Source: Sphingorhabdus sp. 109
Lineage (GTDB): Bacteria > Pseudomonadota > Alphaproteobacteria > Sphingomonadales > Sphingomonadaceae
Assembly: GCF_902506555.1 (NCBI RefSeq)
Contig: NZ_LR732707.1
Location: 3,460,422 to 3,524,421 of the forward strand
Direction: 5' to 3'
DNA: 64,000 bases
How positions within the stretch are numbered: position 1 is the first letter of the stretch; each line of letters begins with the position of its first letter. Shown in pieces: positions 33,431-41,675 of this stretch. The notes under the pieces are model-generated. The model was not told the DNA's origin. It did not search any database and was given only the letters and a program-made list of their open reading frames with translations. Both the position numbers and the translations under genes were made by a program.

Positions 33431-35693
33431 TATTGTAAACTTCACGCGCGGTAGCCAGCTTCTCGGACACTTTGGTTTCATGTTCGCAAGTGGGCTTAAA
33501 GCTCCTCTGATCATTGCTGCCGTTCTCTTGGTAGGCATCTCCTATTGGATGGTGACATCGGGTCTTACCGACCATCAGCGCTACCTTGCGGGTATGAACC
33601 TTTATGCTTTGTTTTATGGGTTCATGGAGTTTGATCCTACCAAGCCGGTTAATCTTGATCTTGCGGGCGGCGCGAGCATGGAAATGGCGATTTCAGCGGT
33701 TCAGAACTTCCCTCCGGTCGAGCGTGCAATGGAAGCATTATGGACAGCCCTCCGCACAGCTTTGGCCATTTCTGCATTGCTGTTCCTGCCTGCCTTTATA
33801 ATATTTTATTGGGTGGCAGAATATTTTGGCGGCCGGTCGAAAGAAAGCAAACATGAACGCGGCGCGCAACTTGCAACATTGCCCGAACTGAAAGCGGAAA
33901 TAACTCGTCATAATGCTAGCGAGCAGGCACGGGAAATGAAAGCAGAACTGGGCTGGCGCTGGCGTTTAGCGGGGCAAGAACGTCTTGCTGCGGCAGGCTA
34001 TTACCAGCCCTCCAAACTTGCAGGCGTTCGTTATCCGTGGCGGCTTGAACAGAGCCATGCGATGCTGATCGGAACCACCGGAACCGGTAAAACCGTTGCC
34101 CTGCTGGAGATGATAGATGAGGCCCGCAGAAAGGGACAGCGCGCCGTCATATTCGATCTGACCGGCGCTTTTATCGAACATTTCTATGACGCCTCGCGCG
34201 ATGTCATATTAAACCCGCTTGATGCCCGCTGTCCGCAATGGAGCGTGTTCAATGATTGCAGCACCATTGCCGAATTCCACAGCGCCGCTGAAGCGATAGT
34301 ACCGCAGGATGGCGGCGGCGAAGATCAGTTCTGGGTTATCGGTGCGCGCTCGCTGTTTGTGCAATCGTGCATGCAGCTGATGAAAGCCGGAACGCCGACC
34401 AATGAGGCGCTGGCCGAGAAGCTCATTACTGCTGACCTGACAGATGTGCACAAGCTTTTGAAAGGCACAGTAGCGGAGCAATTAACCGCGCCCAAAGCGG
34501 CCCGCATGGCAACTTCGATCCGGGCTGTGTTTAATGCAAACGCCGAGGCCCTAATGCTGCTGCCCAAACATGGTCCGCAGTTTTCAATCCGCGACTGGAT
34601 AAAAGATGAATCCGCGCGTGGTGGGATCATATTTATATCCGCGCGCTATGTCGACATGAGTATCTGTTCCAAGCTGCTTACCTTGTGGATGGACACCGCG
34701 ATGAATACCCTTATGTCGATGAGCCGGACATCCGATTTGCGGGTGTGGTTCATGATTGACGAACTGGGCGCATTGCACCGGCTGCCAGCACTGGAAAAAG
34801 GTTTGCAAACGGCCCGAAATTTTGGCGGCGCTATCGTCACTGGCATCCACGCATTTGCCAAACTTAAAGAAGTCTACGGTGAAAATATGGCGATGACATT
34901 GTCTTCGCTTGCGCGCACCAAATTAATCCTGGCGACGGCTGACCGGGAAACGGCAACATGGTGTTCGGACTTTATCGGTCACCGGCAAATACGCGACATG
35001 GAAGAAGGCTATAGTTACGGCTATAACAATGCCCGTGATGCGGTCAGCCTGACCCCAAGAAGGCAGATCGAGCCATTGCTGCTACCCGATCAGTTTATGA
35101 ACTTGCCGCGCCTCAATGGTTACATAAAATTTCCCGATGGCTTCCCCGCTGCACCGGTTAAACTGATCCCGCAATCCTGGCCCAGTCTAGCCGAAGGATA
35201 TATTGCGCGGGCATTTGATGAACCCGATGAAACCGGACAATCCTATGTACCTCGTCAAGAACCTCTGCCGTCTTCGAAGCCTGATGGGACAGATAAAAAT
35301 AGCCACGGCGGGGAGGTAGAACCAGCAGCGGACTCCGATGACAACGAAGAAGGCGTCAAACAATCTGCGGCCGATCAGAAGGAGTTTGCCTTTCGGGAAC
35401 CCGAAGAAATCACCGACGTCCAGTTGCCCGATGAGCCTCGAGATAAAATACTCAAGGATGGCACGGTGGATCCCGCTACCGATGGTCCAGGTAATTCGCT
35501 CGGCAAGGATGAGCAGGCGCCATCACCGTCTCCCGAAGATGACAAACAGCAGCGCTCTGATCTGCCTGATCCATCCGATCCTGCAAACAAGGCCCGGTCG
35601 CTGAGCAGTCTGCCGCGTGATGCTGGCCGGGATCTTCGCGAGGGCGCTGTGCGTGATGAGCCGGACCGCGATATCGGCGAATATGACATGTGA
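33420..35693 (+). CDS. traD: Type IV coupling protein, TraD/VirD4 family
   Basis: 757 residues from the ATG at 33,420; a longer frame exists but lies within the upstream gene. Two N-terminal membrane segments (about residues 20-40 and 110-135) are followed by the ATPase: Walker A LIGTTGTGKTVALLEM (about 216-231), Walker B WFMIDELGALHRLPALEKGL (about 442-461) and TATWCSDFIGHRQI. The C-terminal 150 residues are acidic and low-complexity (DDNEEGVKQSAADQ, then DEPDRDIGEYDM), the expected place for docking the relaxase. The protein brings the relaxosome to the secretion channel. Confidence 0.9.
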   Translation: MKRNIVNFTRGSQLLGHFGFMFASGLKAPLIIAAVLLVGISYWMVTSGLTDHQRYLAGMNLYALFYGFMEFDPTKPVNLDLAGGASMEMAISAVQNFPPVERAMEALWTALRTALAISALLFLPAFIIFYWVAEYFGGRSKESKHERGAQLATLPELKAEITRHNASEQAREMKAELGWRWRLAGQERLAAAGYYQPSKLAGVRYPWRLEQSHAMLIGTTGTGKTVALLEMIDEARRKGQRAVIFDLTGAFIEHFYDASRDVILNPLDARCPQWSVFNDCSTIAEFHSAAEAIVPQDGGGEDQFWVIGARSLFVQSCMQLMKAGTPTNEALAEKLITADLTDVHKLLKGTVAEQLTAPKAARMATSIRAVFNANAEALMLLPKHGPQFSIRDWIKDESARGGIIFISARYVDMSICSKLLTLWMDTAMNTLMSMSRTSDLRVWFMIDELGALHRLPALEKGLQTARNFGGAIVTGIHAFAKLKEVYGENMAMTLSSLARTKLILATADRETATWCSDFIGHRQIRDMEEGYSYGYNNARDAVSLTPRRQIEPLLLPDQFMNLPRLNGYIKFPDGFPAAPVKLIPQSWPSLAEGYIARAFDEPDETGQSYVPRQEPLPSSKPDGTDKNSHGGEVEPAADSDDNEEGVKQSAADQKEFAFREPEEITDVQLPDEPRDKILKDGTVDPATDGPGNSLGKDEQAPSPSPEDDKQQRSDLPDPSDPANKARSLSSLPRDAGRDLREGAVRDEPDRDIGEYDM

Positions 35694-35736
35694 AACCTGC
35701 GCGGTGGAGGGCGCGTCCAAATGATGGGAATTGACT

Positions 35737-38664
35737 ATGCTCTCTGCCTCAAATGTTCGCTCTGCGGGCGGCGCTGCAACTTATTTTGCGGCGGATAACT
35801 ATTATACCAAAGCTGATGCCGACCGGTCCGGTCAGTGGATTGGAGAAGGAGCGGAGCGGTTAGGTTTAAAAGGTCAAGTAGATGCGCCAGCCTTTGAAGC
35901 TCTGCTGCGCGGTGAATTGCCAAATGGCGAGCGAGTGGGCAGCGATAAACAATATCACCGCGCCGGAACCGATCTTACCTTCTCGCTACCCAAAAGCTGG
36001 TCGCTGATCGCTCTGGTTGGCGGCGATAAAAGGATTATCGATGCGTACCGGACAGCGGTCACAGATACGCTGCAATGGGCCGAGAAAAATGTCGCCGAAA
36101 CGCGGGTTTTTTCCCGAGGCAAGATCAAGCCCATTGGAACGGGCAATCTGACGATTGGACTGTTTCAGCATGACACCAATCGCAATTCTGAACCCAATGT
36201 TCATTTTCACGCGGTTGTCGCCAATGTGACGCAAGGCCCGGACGCAAAATGGCGGGCGCTGCATAATGACAAGCTCTGGTCGAACAACACGCTTCTAAAT
36301 AGCATGACGATGGCGCGCTTTCGTCTTGAAATCGAAAAGCTTGGCTATCAGCCTGCCCATCAGGGCAAGCACGGTAATTTTGAAGCCGCAGGTATATCGC
36401 GCGAAGCGGTTATGGCCTTTTCTACGCGCCGACAGGAGGTACTTGATGCGCGCCGGGGACCAGGACTGGAAGCTGGCAAGATTGCCGCTCTGGCAACGCG
36501 CGCACCCAAAGAAGCCATAAAGGACAGGGATGCCTTGTCTGCAACATGGCAGGAAGCTGCAAAGGCGATGGAGCTCGATCTTGGCGGATTGATCGACAAA
36601 GCCAATATTCGCGCAGCAGGACTGGAGATTGATCAAAACCCCAATCTATCACTGGCGCAAAAAGGAATGATTTTTCTCAGGGCGTTTGCAGAAAAAATTC
36701 AAGGATTTGGGCCAAAGCCCTCCGCAGATCCTTTGGTGCCAGCGCATATCCTCAATAAACCCCGCGAAGAGATAGCCGCAGCGCAGGCGGCCGCTTCAGC
36801 CATTCGCCATCTGAGCCAGCGCGAAGCAGCATTTGGGGTATATGATGTTTATAAGACTGCTTTGGATTTTGGCCTCCCGACATCCATTGCTCATGTTGAA
36901 CGCCGCGTCAGGGCACTTGTCAGGGAAGGTGAGCTTGTTCGGGGCAAAGGACGCGACCGGGATTTTGTCACCACGCGCGATGCCTTGCAGATCGAGCAGC
37001 GCATAATTGGACAGGTGGAAGCGGGCAGGGGCAAGGCGGAGCCGCTTTTGTCATCAGAATTGGCTGGCGAGCAGTTGCAGGCGGTCGCGGGTCTCAATTT
37101 TGGGATGACACTTAACAAAGGCCAGGAATCCGCCGGCCAGATGATATTATCATCGTCCAATCGCATTATCGCGGTGCAGGGCATTGCAGGGGCAGGCAAA
37201 AGCAGCCTTCTCAAACCTGTCTCGCAGCTTCTTGGCGAGAATGGCAAAACGGTTCTGGGTCTCGCCGTCCAGAATACGCTCGTCCAGATGCTCGAACGCG
37301 ATACCGGGATTGCGTCGATGACCTTGGCGCGCTTCATTGGAAGCCACAAAAACCTCCTCAAGGAGGGAGCCGATAAAAAGGCTCTTACGGAAGCCAAAGC
37401 CGCCATGAAAAACCATGTGCTGGTTCTCGACGAGGCCTCGATGGTCTCCAATGTTGAAAAAGAAAAACTGGTCCGGCTCGCAAACCTGCTCGAGGTCGAC
37501 CGTCTGGTTATGATCGGGGACAAGAAGCAGCTGGGTGCTGTCGATGCCGGCAAGCCCTTCGCGCTTGTGCAAGCCTCGGGCATTGATACCGCAAAAATGA
37601 TCACCAATTTGCGCGCGCGTGATAAAATATTACGCCGCGCGCAATATTCAGCCCAGGCCGGAAATATCGGCGAGGCTATGTCCTATTTGAAAGACCATAT
37701 TACCGAAACCAAAGAGGGTAGCGCCCTAATCGCCGCCGAACGCTGGTTAGCGCTTTCTCCACAAGACCGGCAATCCACCGCCATCTATGCATCAGGACGA
37801 GCGCTGCGCACAGCCGTCAATGAAGCGGTCCAGGCCGGGCTTAAACAAAACGGTGAACTGGGAAAACGAGGGCAAAAACTGGACACCTTCTCCCGCGTCA
37901 ACAGCACCCGCGAGGAACTGCGCTATATTCACAGCTACAAACCCGGCATGATGATTGAACTTAAAGCTCCGGACAGAAGTCAGCGCCTTGGCAAGGGGCA
38001 ATATGATGTGGTCTCGGTCGATGAGCGCGCAAAGCAGCTTGTCCTGAAAGATCGTGGGGGCAGGGAGCGGAGCTTTCAGGTGAGCAAGCTTCGCGCAAAT
38101 GCATCTGAAGACCAGATCGCTCTCTATGAAAAGAAGCAGCTCGATATTTATGCGGGTGATAAAATTCGCTGGACCGACAGCGATCACAAACGCGGGTTGT
38201 TCAACGCGGATCAGGCAAATATTACAGCAATTGATGCTGGGCATGTTCACTTGCGAACATCTTCCGGCATCGAGCATCGTCTGCCCCATAGCGATCCCAT
38301 GCTAAAACGTATTGATCTGGCTTACGCGCTCAATGCGCATATGGCGCAGGGGCTTACTTCTGATCGCGGGATTGCGGTCATGGATAGCCGCGAGCGCAAT
38401 CTTTCCAACAAGCAGACATTTCTGGTTACGATTACGAGATTGCGGGATGGTTTGACGCTCATCGTTGATAACCGCGAGAAACTGGAAGCAGCAGTCGAGA
38501 AAAATGACGGCGCAAAAAGATCGGCGCTTGAAGTGACACAGCGTCTCGGCAAAGCCGCAGCGACTGGGCTTGCGAAAGGAAATGAAATTGCGCCCAAAGA
38601 ACCGCAAAAGGACCAGCGAGAACTTGAAAAAGAACACAGCAAGCCGTTGGATATGGGGATTTAG
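35737..38664 (+). CDS. traI: MobF-family conjugative relaxase/helicase (TraI/TrwC)
   Basis: 975 residues. Residues 1-300 form the relaxase: tandem Tyr in YFAADNYYTK, and the metal-binding histidines in HDTNRNSEPNVHFHAVV. It cuts oriT and stays joined to the 5' end. The C-terminal part is an SF1B helicase of the RecD/TraI type: GIAGAGKSSLLKPV (Walker A, about 481), VLDEASMVSNVEKE and GDKKQLGAVDAGKPFALVQ, with YALNAHMAQGLTSDRGIAVM near the end. It follows the coupling-protein gene after 43 bases. I chose the ATG at 35,737 over the TTG two codons upstream. Confidence 0.92.
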   Translation: MLSASNVRSAGGAATYFAADNYYTKADADRSGQWIGEGAERLGLKGQVDAPAFEALLRGELPNGERVGSDKQYHRAGTDLTFSLPKSWSLIALVGGDKRIIDAYRTAVTDTLQWAEKNVAETRVFSRGKIKPIGTGNLTIGLFQHDTNRNSEPNVHFHAVVANVTQGPDAKWRALHNDKLWSNNTLLNSMTMARFRLEIEKLGYQPAHQGKHGNFEAAGISREAVMAFSTRRQEVLDARRGPGLEAGKIAALATRAPKEAIKDRDALSATWQEAAKAMELDLGGLIDKANIRAAGLEIDQNPNLSLAQKGMIFLRAFAEKIQGFGPKPSADPLVPAHILNKPREEIAAAQAAASAIRHLSQREAAFGVYDVYKTALDFGLPTSIAHVERRVRALVREGELVRGKGRDRDFVTTRDALQIEQRIIGQVEAGRGKAEPLLSSELAGEQLQAVAGLNFGMTLNKGQESAGQMILSSSNRIIAVQGIAGAGKSSLLKPVSQLLGENGKTVLGLAVQNTLVQMLERDTGIASMTLARFIGSHKNLLKEGADKKALTEAKAAMKNHVLVLDEASMVSNVEKEKLVRLANLLEVDRLVMIGDKKQLGAVDAGKPFALVQASGIDTAKMITNLRARDKILRRAQYSAQAGNIGEAMSYLKDHITETKEGSALIAAERWLALSPQDRQSTAIYASGRALRTAVNEAVQAGLKQNGELGKRGQKLDTFSRVNSTREELRYIHSYKPGMMIELKAPDRSQRLGKGQYDVVSVDERAKQLVLKDRGGRERSFQVSKLRANASEDQIALYEKKQLDIYAGDKIRWTDSDHKRGLFNADQANITAIDAGHVHLRTSSGIEHRLPHSDPMLKRIDLAYALNAHMAQGLTSDRGIAVMDSRERNLSNKQTFLVTITRLRDGLTLIVDNREKLEAAVEKNDGAKRSALEVTQRLGKAAATGLAKGNEIAPKEPQKDQRELEKEHSKPLDMGI

Positions 38665-38687
38665 ATGATCTCAGGGCAAACCTCTGA

Positions 38688-39323
38688 TCAAAGCGCGCGA
38701 CCAAACCAAAGCACGCGGCCTGCGATATGGACCGTGCTGCGATCAATATCCTCCCAGGTCGGATAGGTCGGGTTGTCGCTGGCAATGGTAATGAACGGGC
38801 TATCGGGCCTTAGTGCAATGCGTTTGACCACCAGCGTATCATCGATCCGCATAACATAAACACCATCGCGCAGCCGCGAACCATGGTCAGAGGCATCCAC
38901 CAGAACGTCATCGCCGTCCGACAGGGTTGGTTCCATGGAATCGCCCATAACGCGGACCACAGAGAGGCTGACGCCCCTAGCCGGAGTCAGTTTGCGCAGC
39001 CAGCGTTCATCGAACGAAAAACGCGTTTTCCTATCCTCGCTTGTCGCCAGAGCGCCATGTCCTGCAGAAACATTGACATCGAGTACGGGGACTTCGACCA
39101 TGCCGTCACTGCCAGTTGGCGGCGGCCCGCCCAATAGTTGTTCGTCAATACCGTAAAAGCTCGCCAGCCTAAGTCTGTCCTCAGGGTCCAGCTTGCGCGG
39201 TGTACCGCGCTTTATGAACTGCTGGATATAAGCTGCATTACGGCCAAGCATTTTTGAAAGACCGGAATAATCATCCCCGTTTTCGCGGATCAACCGATCC
39301 AGAGTTTCTCGTACATCATCCAT
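38688..39323 (-). CDS. LexA/CI-like self-cleaving repressor (XRE-S24)
   Basis: 211 residues from the ATG at 39,323. The N-terminal HTH (YSGLSKMLGRNAAYIQQFIK) is followed by a peptidase S24 domain with the catalytic Ser in MGDSMEPTLSDGDDV and Lys in TLVVKRIALR. Such repressors cut themselves when RecA is activated, so SOS damage would release the genes they hold. It is convergent with the relaxase gene and divergent from a small gene, with two palindromes in between. It might control mobilisation or transfer in the manner of the SetR/CI repressors of other mobile elements (inference). Confidence 0.85.
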   Translation of the reverse strand: MDDVRETLDRLIRENGDDYSGLSKMLGRNAAYIQQFIKRGTPRKLDPEDRLRLASFYGIDEQLLGGPPPTGSDGMVEVPVLDVNVSAGHGALATSEDRKTRFSFDERWLRKLTPARGVSLSVVRVMGDSMEPTLSDGDDVLVDASDHGSRLRDGVYVMRIDDTLVVKRIALRPDSPFITIASDNPTYPTWEDIDRSTVHIAGRVLWFGRAL

Positions 39324-39347
39324 CTTTTGTGCCTTTTGACCCCTCAA

Positions 39348-39361
39348 TAGGAATTATCCTA
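39348..39361. promoter_or_regulatory. Palindromic operator 1 of the S24 repressor
   Basis: TAGGAATTATCCTA: perfect TAGGA/TCCTA half-sites with a 4-base centre, 25 bp upstream of the repressor ATG. The TTCCTA/TAGGAA-type half-site is shared with the second operator. Confidence 0.65.
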
Positions 39362-39375
39362 GACAATATGCAATC

Positions 39376-39388
39376 TTCCTACTAGGAA
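39376..39388. promoter_or_regulatory. Palindromic operator 2 of the S24 repressor
   Basis: TTCCTACTAGGAA: a perfect palindrome of 6-bp arms around one base, about 28 bp centre to centre from operator 1, in front of the divergent gene at 39,432. Confidence 0.65.
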
Positions 39389-39431
39389 CATAACAAGAAC
39401 ACAAGCAATTTATGATTCGAGGAGGCCTCAT

Positions 39432-39644
39432 ATGAAACTGTTGGATCGTATCGAAAAGCATCTCAAGCAGACACATATGTCGCCGACGCGGTTTGGCAGG
39501 CGCGCTGTCGGTGATCCGCGGTTTGTTCTGGATTTGAGGGAAGGGCGTAGGCCGCGGGCTAGGACGTTGAGGAGGGTGGAAGCCTACTTGGCTAGTTCCG
39601 ATGAGAAGACCCGAGACGAGAACATTGTTCCGTCGACAAGTTAG
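39432..39644 (+). CDS. Small basic protein divergent from the repressor
   Basis: 70 residues, strongly basic in the middle (FVLDLREGRRPRARTLRRVE). The layout (LLDRIEKHLKQTHMSPTRFG, then GDPRFVLDLREGRRP) suggests a small XRE-like DNA-binding protein of the kind common in sphingomonads. Its position opposite an S24 repressor with two operators in between recalls a Cro-like partner. AGGAGG precedes the ATG. Confidence 0.6.
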   Translation: MKLLDRIEKHLKQTHMSPTRFGRRAVGDPRFVLDLREGRRPRARTLRRVEAYLASSDEKTRDENIVPSTS

Positions 39645-39704
39645 GGAATCCACTACGACATAATTTTTGAATTTGTTACTTTTTGTTGGTCCCGGATATT
39701 TTCA

Positions 39705-40406
39705 TTACATCCGCTTGAGGGTTAAGCGGCCAGCCGTATTCATCGCTCGCCGCCATTGACGTTCTGTCCAGAAAGTCCCTTCAAGAATATCTCTCTTATA
39801 GTCGTAGGACAGGCACGCAGACGCGCTGAATTCCGGATCATCCGCCTGATTGTCGGTGTCGTTAGTTTGATCGTAGAAATAGCATAGCGATGACGGCTGA
39901 CCTTCGCTCTTCTTGCGAGGTATGACAATATTAGTCTGAGATTCTTTGATGGGAGTATCCTGTCTCGGATTTGTCACGGTGATTTTGATCGACCACCAGC
40001 TTTGCTCGATCTCGGCTTTGAGGCCCACCTGCATCAACGGCTCCAAATCATTCTGATCGCAGGATTTGATATCGAAAGAACGTCGCCCGTCTTTAGCAGC
40101 CTCCAAAATCTGTTCCTGACGTGACCAATTGCTCTCCAGGAGCATTTCCCATTCACCGTTTAAATCAGGGAAAATCTTGTCATTCAGATCTGGAATGAAC
40201 GGGATTTTGGCGCTCCACGACCATATTTTTCGCCAGATCGGATTGAATGCAAAACCAAGCAAAATTACCCAGACAATGCCGGGAATAGCAAGCAATCTGA
40301 CCTCGAATCCAAAAGCGTCCGTTGCCAACTCGATTACGAGGAAAACCGTCAAGGTCAGGAACGAAATCAAGTAGGTCAATGACCTGAGCGGGAAAATTTT
40401 GTACAT
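39705..40406 (-). CDS. cap15: CBASS effector, Cap15-like (2TM plus beta-barrel)
   Basis: 233 residues. Two transmembrane helices lie at the N-terminus (about 10-28 and 35-52). A soluble beta-rich domain follows that opens with PDLNGEWEMLLESNW and contains IEQSWWSIKITVTNP, LCYFYDQTND, CLSYDYKRDILEGTFWTER and GRLTLKRM. These positions match the S-2TMbeta/Cap15 pattern, in which a cyclic dinucleotide binds the barrel, the protein oligomerises and the inner membrane is disrupted. It is transcribed away from the cyclase gene across a 78-bp spacer, whereas CBASS effectors are usually co-directional. Recognition is by pattern, not by search. Confidence 0.75.
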   Translation of the reverse strand: MYKIFPLRSLTYLISFLTLTVFLVIELATDAFGFEVRLLAIPGIVWVILLGFAFNPIWRKIWSWSAKIPFIPDLNDKIFPDLNGEWEMLLESNWSRQEQILEAAKDGRRSFDIKSCDQNDLEPLMQVGLKAEIEQSWWSIKITVTNPRQDTPIKESQTNIVIPRKKSEGQPSSLCYFYDQTNDTDNQADDPEFSASACLSYDYKRDILEGTFWTERQWRRAMNTAGRLTLKRM

Positions 40407-40484
40407 ATTTTGTTCACGTCCCTTGAAATTGGCTAATTATGCACCAAGTGGATTGGAAAAGCACGAATTTTTGAGGATTTGCCT
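40407..40484. promoter_or_regulatory. Divergent CBASS promoter region
   Basis: Spacer of 78 bp from which the effector is read leftward and the cyclase-Cap2-Cap3 operon rightward. GAGG stands eight bases before the cyclase ATG. Any shared control of effector and cyclase must lie here. Confidence 0.55.
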
Positions 40485-41675
40485 ATGACGCTTGCCAACG
40501 CTCACCCGATCTTTGTCGGCCTGAAGAAAAACCTCAGCTATCTGGCACAACTCAACATTGAAGATGAAGAGCATCACAAGCTGATGGAGGCGCGAACGAT
40601 CATCAGGAAAGCGTTGCGTGACGCATCATCAAGACTAGAAAATGAAAAACGCTTCTGGCGTGACTCGACTGTTTTCGCGGCGGCAAAACAAGTCGCCGAA
40701 ACAGTAGCGGTCAAATTTCTGATGCAAGGCAGCTTCGCATATCGAACATTAAACTCGCCCGCTAAGCCGAACTGCCAAGAAATCGATCTTGATGACGGTA
40801 TGTATGTACCCGTTCGATTTATGCAGGACAGCCATCCGGCTTTGGCAGCTGGATCCCTTTTCACATTTGTTGAGGAAACGTTGAGCCCAGTATGCAATGA
40901 AAATGGGTGGGAGCTTGACAGTTCAAAGAACACCTGCGCGCGTGTTCGACTTTGGAAAGGGGCACATGTTGATATTCCGATTTATTCGGTCCCTGAAGAC
41001 AAGTATCGGTTGATGAAGAGTGCAATCGCTGATGCGCGGATGGCGTCGATATCTTTTACGGCCGACAAGTTCCCATCAATGGCCGCGATACCAACCAATT
41101 TGGTGATGCTGGCGCAGCGTGATGGGAAATGGATTCAGTCTGATCCCAAGCAGCTTCACGATTGGGTGGAAGCCCGCTCTGCGCGCTATGGACCAGTCTT
41201 TCGCCGTCTTTGCAGGTTCTTCAAAGGATGGCGCGATCATACATGGGAAAATTCGCCACTGTCATCGATCTGCTTGATGTGCGCGATAGACGCTGCCTTG
41301 ATTGAACTCGGCGGCAATCCGGTTGATGACCGCGATGATATGCAAATTATGGAAGTGGCCAAGCTTCTCCCTGACATTTTCCGAGGAGAGATCAACAACC
41401 CGGTCGTCGAGGGGAGTTGTCTCAACGGCTGGAGCGATGCTGATCGAAACGAAATATTAAAGTCAACCGAAGCGCTTGCCGATGAAATGGAGGGCGCGCT
41501 CGAACGTACAGGCCATCCCGATATCGTGATTGATCACCTTCGAAACGTCTTTGGTCGCCGTATTCCGAACCGTCCTGATATTATTACGATTGCCAATGAT
41601 ACTGCATCAAGCGTTCGCGCTTTTCCGGCAGCAACTGTTCCAACACCCAAAATTATCAATTCCAACTCAGGGTGA
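40485..41675 (+). CDS. cdnA: CD-NTase (DncV-like cyclic dinucleotide synthase)
   Basis: 396 residues. Catalytic residues: QGSF (81-84) of the nucleotidyltransferase G-S motif, DLD (101-103) in EIDLDDGMYVP, and Asp163 in HVDIPIY. The DDGxYxP and HxDIPxY contexts are those of Vibrio DncV (clade A), whose product is 3'3'-cGAMP, so that is the likely signal here. The product cannot be proven from sequence. The ATG at 40,485 is preferred because GAGG lies at the right distance. Its stop overlaps the Cap2 start (TGATG). When phage infection is sensed, the product would open the Cap15-like effector. Confidence 0.87.
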   Translation: MTLANAHPIFVGLKKNLSYLAQLNIEDEEHHKLMEARTIIRKALRDASSRLENEKRFWRDSTVFAAAKQVAETVAVKFLMQGSFAYRTLNSPAKPNCQEIDLDDGMYVPVRFMQDSHPALAAGSLFTFVEETLSPVCNENGWELDSSKNTCARVRLWKGAHVDIPIYSVPEDKYRLMKSAIADARMASISFTADKFPSMAAIPTNLVMLAQRDGKWIQSDPKQLHDWVEARSARYGPVFRRLCRFFKGWRDHTWENSPLSSICLMCAIDAALIELGGNPVDDRDDMQIMEVAKLLPDIFRGEINNPVVEGSCLNGWSDADRNEILKSTEALADEMEGALERTGHPDIVIDHLRNVFGRRIPNRPDIITIANDTASSVRAFPAATVPTPKIINSNSG

